Source: an uncultured bacterium
Lineage (GTDB): Bacteria; Actinomycetota; Coriobacteriia; Coriobacteriales; Eggerthellaceae
NCBI GenBank assembly: GCA_905215035.1
Contig: CAJMOJ010000018.1
Span: 1-30,968 of the forward strand
Reading direction: 5' to 3'
DNA length: 30,968 nt
The position numbers were made by a program, and so were the translations under genes. Shown here one piece after another: positions 23,642 through 30,736 of the stretch; the first letter of the stretch is position 1, and every line of letters starts with the position of its first letter. The notes beneath the pieces are model-generated. The model was not told the origin of the DNA and ran no database searches. It saw only the letters and a list, made by a program, of their open reading frames with translations.

Positions 23642-24937
23642 ATGCCCAGTACCGTTCTCCTTGGCGCTCAGTGGGGCGATGAGGGTAAAGGCAAAATTAC
23701 TGACCTTATTTCTTCTGATTATGATTATGTAGTCCGCTATCAAGGCGGCAATAACGCTGGTCACACCGTGATCCACGGAGACGTGAAATTAGCGCTACAC
23801 CTTATTCCTTCAGGTGTTATGTATGACCACATTACGCCCGTGATTGGCAATGGATGCGTGATTGATCCTTCAGTTTTAATTGAAGAGATGACCATGCTCA
23901 ATAACGCCGGGTTCTCAACGGATAATCTAAAGATTTCGTGTGATGCCCACATTATCATGCCCTATCATATTGAGCTCGATGGAGCTTCCGAGCGTAGGCT
24001 GGGCAAGCACATGATCGGCACAACTAAGCGTGGTATTGGTCCAGCTTATGAAGACAAAGTGGCACGCGTAGGTATTCGTGTTCAGGATTTGCTTGATGAG
24101 AAAATCTTCCGCGAAAAAGTCGAAGCTGCGCTTTATTTAAAGAATCAAATTTTGGACAAGATTTACGGCTTGCCTACCTATACCGTTGACCAAATTTGTG
24201 AGGCGTATCTTCCGTACGCTGACGTGATTCGCCCACATATGGCAGAAACCACTCAGATGCTCAATCAGGCATTGCGTGAGGATAAAAACATCCTGTTTGA
24301 AGGCGCACAGGGAACCATGCTTGATATTGATCATGGTACCTATCCATTTGTCACCTCATCCTCATGCTGTGCGGGTGGCGCACCGACAGGATCAGGCGTA
24401 GGACCAAAAGCTATCAATAAGGTCTTAGGTATTGCTAAGGCTTATATCACACGTGTTGGTTCTGGTCCTTTCCCAACAGAGTTGCATGATGAGACCGGTG
24501 AGTTGCTCTGCAAGGTCGGTGGCGAATACGGCGTTACCACAGGTCGCAAGCGTCGTTGCGGTTGGTTTGATGCCGTTGAAGGTCGTTATGCCGCAGAGGT
24601 TAATTCTATGACAGACATGGCAGTTACCAAGCTCGACGTTCTGTCCTGCGTGCCTCGTATTAAGGTGTGCGTGGCCTATGAAGCTGACGGTAAAACATAT
24701 GATTATTTCCCTATGCAGCATAGCGTTATTTATCCCAAAAACGTTACTCCTATCTATGAGGAGTTGCCGGGTTGGGAAGGCATTGATATTTCTGGTTGCA
24801 CAACATTTGAGGAGCTTCCTCAAAATGCGCAGCGCTATATTACCTACCTTGAAGAGGTTACCGGCGTTCCTGCTTCCATCATTGCAGTAGGACCTGATCG
24901 CAATCAGACCATCTTTAGAGGCTGGGAAGCCAAATAA
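23642..24937 (+). CDS. purA: Adenylosuccinate synthetase
   Basis: 431-residue enzyme joining IMP and aspartate with GTP to adenylosuccinate, the first committed step to AMP. It has GAQWGDEGKGK at the N-terminus, GGNNAGHT, a KRGIGPAYEDK segment, FEGAQGTMLDIDHGTYPFVT and TTGRKRRCGWFDA, all family hallmarks. The length is normal. AAAGGA lies before ATG 23642. It is followed 12 bases later by purD, so two steps of purine synthesis are expressed together. Confidence 0.98.
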   Translation: MPSTVLLGAQWGDEGKGKITDLISSDYDYVVRYQGGNNAGHTVIHGDVKLALHLIPSGVMYDHITPVIGNGCVIDPSVLIEEMTMLNNAGFSTDNLKISCDAHIIMPYHIELDGASERRLGKHMIGTTKRGIGPAYEDKVARVGIRVQDLLDEKIFREKVEAALYLKNQILDKIYGLPTYTVDQICEAYLPYADVIRPHMAETTQMLNQALREDKNILFEGAQGTMLDIDHGTYPFVTSSSCCAGGAPTGSGVGPKAINKVLGIAKAYITRVGSGPFPTELHDETGELLCKVGGEYGVTTGRKRRCGWFDAVEGRYAAEVNSMTDMAVTKLDVLSCVPRIKVCVAYEADGKTYDYFPMQHSVIYPKNVTPIYEELPGWEGIDISGCTTFEELPQNAQRYITYLEEVTGVPASIIAVGPDRNQTIFRGWEAK

Positions 24938-24949
24938 GGAGACGCAGTA

Positions 24950-26242
24950 ATGAATATTTTGGTTTTAGGTAGTGGCGGACGCGAACATGCCCTTGCGTGG
25001 GCGCTCGCTAAATCACCTCGTACCACTGAACTCTACGTTGCTCCAGGCAATGGCGGCACCGCGCAGGTTGCTACTAATATCGCCGGACTTGATGCCGAAG
25101 ATGGAGAAGCAGTACTGGGTTTTGTGCGTGACCATGATATTGATCTTGTAGTTATTGGCCCTGAGGCGCCCTTAGTTGCCGGCGTTGCTGATGTGTTGCG
25201 CGCGGCAGGCGTTATGGTGTTTGGGCCTGATGCGCAAGGTGCCCAGCTTGAGGGTTCTAAAACCTACTCCAAACAATTTATGATTGACAATAATATTCCA
25301 ACGGCTCGCTATCAGTCTTTTAGCGATGAGGCCGCCGCGCGTGCCTACTGTGAGGAACTCGGCGCTCCGCTTGTGGTGAAAGCCGACGGGTTGGCCGCCG
25401 GTAAAGGCGTCATCATCGCTGAGAAGCTTGAAGACGCCTTGCAAGCAGTGAGCGACTGCTTTAATGGCGCTTTTGGTGATGCGGGTTCGACGGTTGTTAT
25501 TGAAGAGATGCTCACCGGTCCTGAGTGCTCACTGCTTGCCTTCGTTACCGGCGGCCAAGCATTTTGCATGGCACCAGCGCAAGATCACAAGCGTGCTTAT
25601 GATGGCGACTTAGGTCCTAATACGGGCGGCATGGGTGTTTATTCGCCGGTGCCAATCGTTACACAAGATGAAATGGCGGAGATGGTGCGCATTATGGAAG
25701 TGGCTGCCCAAGCCACTGCACGTGCTCCTTTTGAACATGATTATCGGGGATGTCTCTATGGCGGCTTTATGCTTACGCCTGAGGGGCCTAAGGTGCTTGA
25801 GTTCAATGCGCGTTTTGGTGATCCTGAGACTCAAGTTGTTCTTCCTCGTCTTGAGTCTGATCTGGTGGATATCATGGAGGCTGTCGCTTTGGGTAAACCG
25901 GAGGATATTAAGCTTACGTGGTCTGATGATTGGGCGGTATCGGTAGTACTTGCTTCTGAGGGTTATCCCGGATCGTATGAAAAGGGTAAAGTTATCTTAG
26001 GGATTGAAGAGGCCGAAGACCAAAACAAAACCATCGTATTCCATGCTGGTACCACCCTTAATGCTGATGGTGAACTTGTGACCAATGGTGGTCGTGTTTT
26101 GAATGTGGTGGCATTGGGTTCAACCTTTGAAAAAGCACGTGATAGAGCGTACCGCGCAGTTGAATGCATCAATTTCGAAGGCAAGCAGTTCCGCGGAGAT
26201 ATTGGCAAGCGTGCTCTTGAAGGTCGGAGCGCTTGGGAATAA
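24950..26242 (+). CDS. purD: Phosphoribosylamine-glycine ligase
   Basis: 430-residue ATP-grasp enzyme forming glycinamide ribonucleotide from phosphoribosylamine, glycine and ATP in purine synthesis. Motifs include VLGSGGREHALAWAL at the N-terminus, GPEAPLVAGV, KADGLAAGKGVI (ATP-grasp), EEMLTGPECS, GPNTGGMGVYSP and EFNARFGDPETQ. Full length. AGGAGA lies 10 bases before ATG 24950, and the gene follows purA closely. It is the last host protein gene before tRNA-Phe and the prophage. Confidence 0.98.
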   Translation: MNILVLGSGGREHALAWALAKSPRTTELYVAPGNGGTAQVATNIAGLDAEDGEAVLGFVRDHDIDLVVIGPEAPLVAGVADVLRAAGVMVFGPDAQGAQLEGSKTYSKQFMIDNNIPTARYQSFSDEAAARAYCEELGAPLVVKADGLAAGKGVIIAEKLEDALQAVSDCFNGAFGDAGSTVVIEEMLTGPECSLLAFVTGGQAFCMAPAQDHKRAYDGDLGPNTGGMGVYSPVPIVTQDEMAEMVRIMEVAAQATARAPFEHDYRGCLYGGFMLTPEGPKVLEFNARFGDPETQVVLPRLESDLVDIMEAVALGKPEDIKLTWSDDWAVSVVLASEGYPGSYEKGKVILGIEEAEDQNKTIVFHAGTTLNADGELVTNGGRVLNVVALGSTFEKARDRAYRAVECINFEGKQFRGDIGKRALEGRSAWE

Positions 26243-26331
26243 AAAGGTTTTGCTAGCCTCATAAGGGGATTGGCAAGAGGAGCGGCGACTACACTCACCG
26301 CTTATATGTGCGCATCGGTTATGCTCTTCTC

Positions 26332-26359
26332 TTGACCGATGTATGCATATGCGTATAAT
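26332..26359 (+). promoter_or_regulatory. Promoter upstream of tRNA-Phe
   Basis: TTGACC (26332-26337), 16 bases, TATAAT (26354-26359). It is a near-consensus promoter with a leader of about 95 bases to tRNA-Phe. No other gene lies between. Confidence 0.65.
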
Positions 26360-26458
26360 AATGACTCGCGTCACAGCTGATAAGCATAGTTAGAAGCGCA
26401 CTTGATACTGTGTTAAAACCGCGACCACGTAATTAAGTGAGAGACGCACAACATATTT

Positions 26459-26534
<76 letters not shown>

Positions 26535-26543
26535 TGAACATTT

Positions 26544-26573
26544 ACCCGTTTTGCCAGGTCAAAGCGGGTTTTT
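26544..26573 (+). terminator. Terminator after tRNA-Phe
   Basis: ACCCG (26544-26548) pairs with CGGGT (26565-26569), followed by TTTTT. The 30-base unit differs from the one behind tRNA-Ser(CGA) only by loss of one G. Confidence 0.8.
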
Positions 26574-26605
26574 TGTTTGATAGCGTTCGATATTGTTCGC
26601 TCAAA

Positions 26606-26689
26606 TTGGCAAGTTTTGGCAAGTTGCTGACCAGGCAAAACTTTAATTTACAATTTGTCAAATAAATTTTTTGGCAAGTTTTGGCAAGT
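26606..26689 (+). repeat. Paired TTGGCAAG direct repeats near the prophage junction
   Basis: TTGGCAAGTTTTGGCAAGTT at 26606-26625 and TTGGCAAGTTTTGGCAAGT at 26671-26689 together give four copies of TTGGCAAGT in direct orientation in two closely spaced pairs. They lie between tRNA-Phe and the phage lysis genes. Such paired short repeats flanking an attachment site are typical arm-type integrase sites (inference). Confidence 0.7.
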
Positions 26690-26691
26690 AA

Positions 26692-26718
26692 AAAGAGACC
26701 CCAAAACGAGGTCTCTTT
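26692..26718. terminator. Bidirectional terminator at the prophage edge
   Basis: AAAGAGACC (26692-26700) and GGTCTCTTT (26710-26718) are perfect inverted copies with a 9-base loop. They have A-rich sequence on one side and T-rich on the other, so the hairpin works for the leftward lysis operon and for rightward transcription from tRNA-Phe. Confidence 0.88.
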
Positions 26719-26755
26719 AATCTAGATTAGAATCAATTAGTTGCTTGCTAAGCGA

Positions 26756-27754
26756 TTACGCGCAGAGGCGAGAGAAAGTATTTTCACCAGCAATATAATC
26801 CTTAGTAAGTCCTCTAGATTCCTGGAACGAGCCAAGTGCCGATTTTGTTTTATCGCCAAATTTACCATCTAATGTACCAAGCGGGAATCCATGACAGATT
26901 AGAAGCGCCTGCATAGTCTTAGTAATATTGCCAGAATTACCGTATTTGATGTTGACTACGGCAGCTTTTGTTTTTTCGCCGAAGTCTCCATCAACTTTTA
27001 ATCCTGCGCCAAATTGCTTGTTAAGTTCATGTTGCAGGATTTTAACAAGAGCTGCTTTAGTCTTTGGTCCATAGATGCCATCTACTGCAAGCTTAAAACC
27101 TAGAATGCCACCATAATTAGCATTAGCCCATGATTGCACATCGCTAATAGTTGCATTTTGTTGTGTCGGTTGTTTATTAGATGCTTGATTGTTGGCTGTT
27201 GTATCAGCTGGCACTACATAACTTTGACCATCGAGTTTTGCATTAACAGCATTTGCAAGATCTTTTAAACGTTGATCCAAATAGGTTCCAGGGCAGTCGG
27301 TATTGCTAAACATCTTATGCTTAGTTAAAGATCCATTACGATCGCCAGTGTAATTTAAGCCAGGGCGACCATCTGCACGCTTAATACCAGGATTGCGCTT
27401 AATAATATCAACACAAAGATCAACAAGAGTGCTCCAAGCTTTTTCAGAGATAGGCCAATTACCTCCGCATTGGGAATTAGCAACTTCGATAGTTACCGCA
27501 CGTTGATCGTTGTATGCGCTCGAGGATGTCCACGGTCTATTAACTTCGTCAACATAGAGACCCACTCGACCGTCAGAGCCGATGCCATAATTGGATGAAG
27601 CTTTTCGCGATGCTGGAGCAAAGACATTTCCGCATGTTTCAATCGATAAATTGCCGCTCATGTGATGAGGAGTGATCTTTGTGATGGGTTGGGTACGTTT
27701 GCCTGAATGATTGGGAGAAAGGTGTGTATGTTGTACAAGAGCAGAATTACTCAT
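26756..27754 (-). CDS. Phage endolysin: amidase with peptidoglycan-binding repeats
   Basis: N-acetylmuramoyl-L-alanine amidase of about 332 residues that cuts the stem peptide from the glycan at phage release. Residues 1-165 form an Amidase_2/PGRP domain: His30/31 in ITPHHMSG, Glu90 in VTIEVAN, His146 in TKHKMF and Cys154 in TDCPGTYL are the expected zinc and catalytic positions. A linker rich in Asn/Gln/Thr follows (about 185-205), then peptidoglycan-binding repeats (DGIYGPKTKAAL, DGDFGEKTKAAV, LDGKFGDKTKSAL). The start at 27754 is chosen because GGGAG lies 9 bases upstream; the longer frame to 27787 overlaps the preceding ORF. No signal peptide, so export depends on the holin. Confidence 0.93.
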   Translation of the reverse strand: MSNSALVQHTHLSPNHSGKRTQPITKITPHHMSGNLSIETCGNVFAPASRKASSNYGIGSDGRVGLYVDEVNRPWTSSSAYNDQRAVTIEVANSQCGGNWPISEKAWSTLVDLCVDIIKRNPGIKRADGRPGLNYTGDRNGSLTKHKMFSNTDCPGTYLDQRLKDLANAVNAKLDGQSYVVPADTTANNQASNKQPTQQNATISDVQSWANANYGGILGFKLAVDGIYGPKTKAALVKILQHELNKQFGAGLKVDGDFGEKTKAAVVNIKYGNSGNITKTMQALLICHGFPLGTLDGKFGDKTKSALGSFQESRGLTKDYIAGENTFSRLCA

Positions 27755-27869
27755 CGTCATCATCTCCCTTTTGATTGGTAAGCTCAATCCACATCTCTTC
27801 GGTCGCCTCTTCTCCTTCCGGGATTTCTACTTTGTCCTCATCGGGAAGGCTAATTCCATTAGTTGGCAT
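27747..27869 (-). CDS. 40-residue acidic phage ORF
   Basis: Short gene from ATG 27869 with AGAGAGGA upstream, ending in a TAA that overlaps the amidase start by 8 bases (ATGAGTAA), so the two are translationally coupled. The product begins MPTNGISLPDEDKVEIPE and ends with GDDDDE; 15 of 40 residues are Asp or Glu. It lies in the gap between the Acb2-like gene and the endolysin. I recognise no family. It may modulate lysis or only couple translation. Confidence 0.6.
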   Translation of the reverse strand: MPTNGISLPDEDKVEIPEGEEATEEMWIELTNQKGDDDDE

Positions 27870-27882
27870 GTTTTGATCCTCT

Positions 27883-28116
27883 CTACTCAGTTCCACCGAT
27901 TTTTAATTGTTTAGAATTGCGAGCAATAGATGCATTAGCCCACATAACGGTTTCTTCAAGCTTGGTTAACGCAAGAGATTTTTCGCGCGATGTAGGACAT
28001 TCATCATCGATAAGATGAGCAAGACGTCTACCTTCATGACGAATAAGCTCATAGGTTGCCGCAGTTTCATCAGATGGCTTGTGATAGGTAAAGTTGTTAT
28101 CAATTGTTGAATCCAT
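27883..28116 (-). CDS. Acb2/Tad1-hairpin-like protein, probable anti-CBASS cyclic-nucleotide sponge
   Basis: 77-residue protein with FTYHKPSDE, YELIRHEGRRLAHLID and SREKSLALTKLEETVMWA followed by NASIARN. This pattern matches, from memory, the small phage family with the Acb2/Tad1 helical-hairpin domain. Acb2 proteins oligomerise and bind cyclic di- and trinucleotides, starving CBASS effectors of their signal. Length and helix-turn-helix-hairpin composition fit. It is encoded in the lysis operon between holin and endolysin, 2 bases after the holin stop, a common place for such accessory genes. The binding specificity, and whether it is active, are inference. Confidence 0.7.
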   Translation of the reverse strand: MDSTIDNNFTYHKPSDETAATYELIRHEGRRLAHLIDDECPTSREKSLALTKLEETVMWANASIARNSKQLKIGGTE

Positions 28117-28118
28117 GA

Positions 28119-28586
28119 CTAGAGCTCCTTTTTTGTATTAGTACGAGCTCGTGCCTCAACCTCATCATGCGGTTTTTCAAGTTCGACTGTAATTTCCGCA
28201 CGATCTGGATCATGTGTTTTGAGTTGTTTAATGATTGGTAGATGGGCAATATCAGGGTTTAATGCTGCAAGGTTCTCTAGGATGCTTACGATCTCGATAG
28301 CAACAATAAACGCGCAGATTACTCCTACAGCGGGAACTTCGGGAATACTAAAACCAAGAGTGGCGGTTTCAAGGTTGATCCAGATACTTCCTACTTCCCA
28401 AATGTACGCCAGGATAACAAGCCCAATAAACCCTGCTTTATGCCAGAGCCCTTCACGCATTTTTCCCGATTCGACTGCGCCGTTTTTTGTAGCAGCTGCA
28501 AATCCCGTTAGGATGTCGAGCGCCATCATTACAGCAGCAACAGCAATTGGTTGCCACTCAACAAACAGAGCTTCTAATATCTCCAT
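28119..28586 (-). CDS. Phage holin
   Basis: 155-residue membrane protein resembling the phage_holin_4 (toxin secretion/phage lysis) family. An N-terminal helix contains AVAAVMMALDILTGFAAA and a short polar loop KNGAVESGKMREGLWHKAG typical of that family. Two or three further helices (IGLVILAYIWEVGSIWI; VGVICAFIVAIEIVSILENL) and a charged cytoplasmic tail of about 45 residues follow. It forms membrane lesions that let the endolysin reach the wall. GAAGGA lies 3-4 bases before ATG 28586. First gene of the leftward lysis operon, divergent from the recombinase gene. Confidence 0.88.
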   Translation of the reverse strand: MEILEALFVEWQPIAVAAVMMALDILTGFAAATKNGAVESGKMREGLWHKAGFIGLVILAYIWEVGSIWINLETATLGFSIPEVPAVGVICAFIVAIEIVSILENLAALNPDIAHLPIIKQLKTHDPDRAEITVELEKPHDEVEARARTNTKKEL

Positions 28587-28599
28587 AAATCCTTCTTTC

Positions 28600-28622
28600 G
28601 GTCGTTATGTATTGTTACGACC
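28600..28622. promoter_or_regulatory. Inverted repeat between holin and recombinase genes
   Basis: GGTCGT (28600-28605) and ACGACC (28617-28622) are exact inverted copies with 11 bases between them, in the 90-base divergent gap. A repressor or recombinase bound here could control both genes. Only position and symmetry support this. Confidence 0.45.
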
Positions 28623-28676
28623 AAAATAGAGGAGGTGTCGTAAAACTACGGATTTGTTGTATGAGAGGAATCAACC

Positions 28677-29624
28677 ATGAATCTAACTACTATTGCCCGT
28701 GAGCACTATCTACCCGAAAAAACTAAACGCCGCCGCGCTAACACTGTGGCAGGATACGAGTCATCAATCGAACTCCACGTGATCCCCAAGTGGGGCAATT
28801 TAGAAATCCAAGAGATCGACCGAGACGAACTACAAGATTGGGTTGATGAACTAGGTCGCGAAATTGGAGCAGGTGGAGCAGAAAAAGCCTACAAATGCCT
28901 ACGCCAAATAATTAGGTGGGCAATACGTAAATGGTCGCTGTATGTCCCAGACCCCACCGTAGGAATTGAGATGCCGCGTAAGGCCGCGTATAAACCCGCC
29001 GTTTTAACAACACGTAGATTGAAAAAGCTAGTGCGTGGTTTTGTAGGTCATCGTCATGAAGCGACGCTTATTATTAGTGCAGCATTGGGAGTACGTCCAG
29101 GAGAAAACTATTATTTGAGTTGGCAAGATGTCAACTGGCGCACAGGTGTTGTGCCGATTAAAGGCACGCTACAGGAAGTTAAAAGCACGTTGTACGAATA
29201 CCCTACCAAAACTGCTAAAGGTGAACGTGATTGCTGTCTCCCCGCTTGGGCGCTAGATCGCTTGCATCAGATATGGGTAGCGCTCGGACGACCAAAAGGA
29301 CGTATCATAGGCAACTTGAAGCCTAGCCAAGTTGCAAGAAGTATTAAGAGCTGGATTAAGCGCAACAAGCTACCGTACATAACACCAAAGAATCTACGGC
29401 ACACATGGGGCACAATTGCTGCTGCAGCAAAAGTACCAATACAGGATGTTGCTGCAATGATGGGACACTCAAATATCCAAACAACATACAGGTATTACTA
29501 TGCGCTTTCAGTTGCATCAGCTAAGAGGGCACAACGTAAGGTTGCTAGATCAATAATCGGTAAATCATGTGCTGACATGTATGCAGGTATACGTGTAATT
29601 ACAGATTATAAAATGGCTGCGTGA
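28677..29624 (+). CDS. Tyrosine recombinase next to the cassette array
   Basis: 315-residue site-specific recombinase. A SAM-like core-binding domain (about 23-85) is followed by the catalytic domain with Arg140 (ALGVRPGE), Lys178, Arg241 in KNLRHTWGT, His264 in MMGHSNIQTT and Tyr274 as nucleophile. The His of the usual HxxR is Lys238 here. It lacks the N-terminal arm-binding domain of large phage integrases and is closer in size to XerC. GAGAGGA precedes ATG 28677. It is not at the prophage end: the lysis operon lies between it and tRNA-Phe. Its stop codon falls inside the first site of the cassette array. Best reading: the enzyme that shuffles the cassettes; a conventional integrase remains possible. 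Confidence 0.88.
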   Translation: MNLTTIAREHYLPEKTKRRRANTVAGYESSIELHVIPKWGNLEIQEIDRDELQDWVDELGREIGAGGAEKAYKCLRQIIRWAIRKWSLYVPDPTVGIEMPRKAAYKPAVLTTRRLKKLVRGFVGHRHEATLIISAALGVRPGENYYLSWQDVNWRTGVVPIKGTLQEVKSTLYEYPTKTAKGERDCCLPAWALDRLHQIWVALGRPKGRIIGNLKPSQVARSIKSWIKRNKLPYITPKNLRHTWGTIAAAAKVPIQDVAAMMGHSNIQTTYRYYYALSVASAKRAQRKVARSIIGKSCADMYAGIRVITDYKMAA

Positions 29625-29883
29625 TTCCATATTTCGCAGCCCATTTTTAATTCGCAAGGTATCTGAAATTAATTGCAAAGATTTTAACAATTTACCGATT
29701 GGTGTCTGGTGGGCTGATATAGATATGACCAACTGTCCGCCAACATATAAATGGTGTGACATAATAGTTGTGGGGACTGAATCAACCGTAAGAGATATAC
29801 TCGTACTAACAAATAGCGGTATATATTCACGTAGGAAATCAGGCGCAGAATCGACTTCGTGGTCAAATTGGATATTGTCTTAG
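29623..29883 (+). CDS. Cassette A: start-less tail-fibre C-terminus, pyocin-knob-like
   Basis: 86 codons open from the site to TAG at 29881-29883, with no start codon at the head. The reading begins DSIFRSPFLIRKVSEI and includes NNLPIGVWWADIDM, CPPTYKWCDIIVVGTEST, DILVLTNSGIYSRR and a Trp-rich end SWSNWILS. The pattern (aligned G-x-W/Y, IIVVG, IYxRxxS, W..W) resembles the knob domain at the C-terminus of phage tail fibres and pyocin-like spikes. It probably binds a host surface receptor once fused to a fibre. The head site is degenerate and overlaps the recombinase stop codon, so this cassette may be locked at the array end. Confidence 0.8.
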   Translation, partial: DSIFRSPFLIRKVSEINCKDFNNLPIGVWWADIDMTNCPPTYKWCDIIVVGTESTVRDILVLTNSGIYSRRKSGAESTSWSNWILS

Positions 29884-29884
29884 G

Positions 29885-30058
29885 CATTCCATAAACCAAG
29901 TTCATACATCCATATCAGACAACAGAGTTAGTACGCATTTAATGGCCGATGAATACAATCGCCTGTTCTTCACTTATGACCCAGTAAATAAACGCATGTT
30001 AGCCAATGTTGAATACCGAGGTGAATGGTTGATCGAAAAGGTAATTGCGCAATTCTAG
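29885..30058 (+). CDS. Cassette B: start-less short C-terminal segment
   Basis: 57 codons open from CAT-TCC-ATA-AAC to TAG at 30056-30058. The peptide begins HSINQVHTSISDNRVSTHL and ends EWLIEKVIAQF, with a middle YDPVNKRML that aligns with the Y/LxDxxxxKxL stretch near the end of cassettes C, D and F. The head site has two changes in the core region. It is the shortest cassette and may be truncated. The same C-terminal architecture suggests an alternative end for the same fibre protein. Confidence 0.65.
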   Translation, partial: HSINQVHTSISDNRVSTHLMADEYNRLFFTYDPVNKRMLANVEYRGEWLIEKVIAQF

Positions 30059-30059
30059 G

Positions 30060-30275
30060 TATTCCATATCCCAATGGAAAATGACTAACTCGGTATCAGA
30101 GGTGACAGCGTTTGACAACGGTGTTACTGGTAGCCCAGCGTTCCTATTCAAGATGCCAAATAGTAATGTACAGCGACAACTAATTTTCGATATACCTAAT
30201 GCACGAATATTTGTTTACGACGTGGATACTAAAAAGGTATTGTGCCGCTGGAATGCTGATTATATTGCTCAATAA
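30060..30275 (+). CDS. Cassette C: start-less receptor-binding C-terminus
   Basis: 71 codons open from the exact site to TAA at 30273-30275. The reading begins YSISQWKMTNSVSEVTAF and ends with FVYDVDTKKVL, CRWNADYIAQ. The last 15 residues match cassette F closely (RWNADY followed by I or V and A), while the first 45 residues differ entirely. A TTG at 30045 could start a frame through the site, but no ribosome binding site supports independent translation. Expected role: exchangeable tip of a tail fibre. Confidence 0.75.
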   Translation, partial: YSISQWKMTNSVSEVTAFDNGVTGSPAFLFKMPNSNVQRQLIFDIPNARIFVYDVDTKKVLCRWNADYIAQ

Positions 30276-30277
30276 GG

Positions 30278-30487
30278 TATTCCATATCCTCGGCATCCAA
30301 CGCCGTACGAAAAACAAGTACTGTTTCCGACGCGTTTGTCGGCGCTGCACCAGCCGCGGGTCAGTTAATTCAAGTAGGTGCGACAAGTTCGACTGGCAGA
30401 TACTTGCTTCACGCATCCATTGATTACGGGATAACCTTATATGATCTAAATCAGAATAAAACGATTAAGCGTGTAAGCTGGGACTAG
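30278..30487 (+). CDS. Cassette D: start-less receptor-binding C-terminus
   Basis: 69 codons open from the exact site to TAG at 30485-30487. The reading begins YSISSASNAVRKTSTV, continues with FVGAAPAAGQLIQVG and ends YDLNQNKTIKRVSWD. The ending is a shortened relative of the C and F endings. No ATG or ribosome binding site lies near the head. The stop codon TAG is immediately followed by the TAT of the next site. Confidence 0.75.
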   Translation, partial: YSISSASNAVRKTSTVSDAFVGAAPAAGQLIQVGATSSTGRYLLHASIDYGITLYDLNQNKTIKRVSWD

Positions 30488-30733
30488 TATTCCATATCGC
30501 GTCTATGTGAAGTTGGAGTCATTGTAGCTGACTGCACATCAAATGGGCTTGCAGTTGTTAATGTAGCTACTTCGAACACGAAATTATGCTTGCCTTATGT
30601 ATCTGTCATTGGTGGTAGGCCGTCATCTGTGTCGTGTTCTGCTTTAATGAGTGGTAAAAACACGCTACAAATATCAGTTAGAGACACAGAGAAGAAACAA
30701 GTACAGATAGCTTATATGCTTGTCGTGCAATAG
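30488..30733 (+). CDS. Cassette E: start-less receptor-binding C-terminus
   Basis: 81 codons open from TAT-TCC-ATA-TCG to TAG at 30731-30733. The reading begins YSISRLCEVGVIVADCTS, includes NVATSNTKLCLPYVSVIGG and ends with DTEKKQVQIAYMLVVQ. It is the most Cys-rich cassette (four Cys) and its end is only distantly like those of C and F. Beta-strand-like alternation of hydrophobic residues suits a fibre-tip domain. Confidence 0.75.
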   Translation, partial: YSISRLCEVGVIVADCTSNGLAVVNVATSNTKLCLPYVSVIGGRPSSVSCSALMSGKNTLQISVRDTEKKQVQIAYMLVVQ

Positions 30734-30736
30734 GGG

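Noticed and set aside
28677..29624. Recombinase as a broken integrase because the catalytic His of HxxR is Lys
   Set aside because: Lys at this position occurs in active tyrosine recombinases, and Arg140, Arg241, His264 and Tyr274 are all in place.
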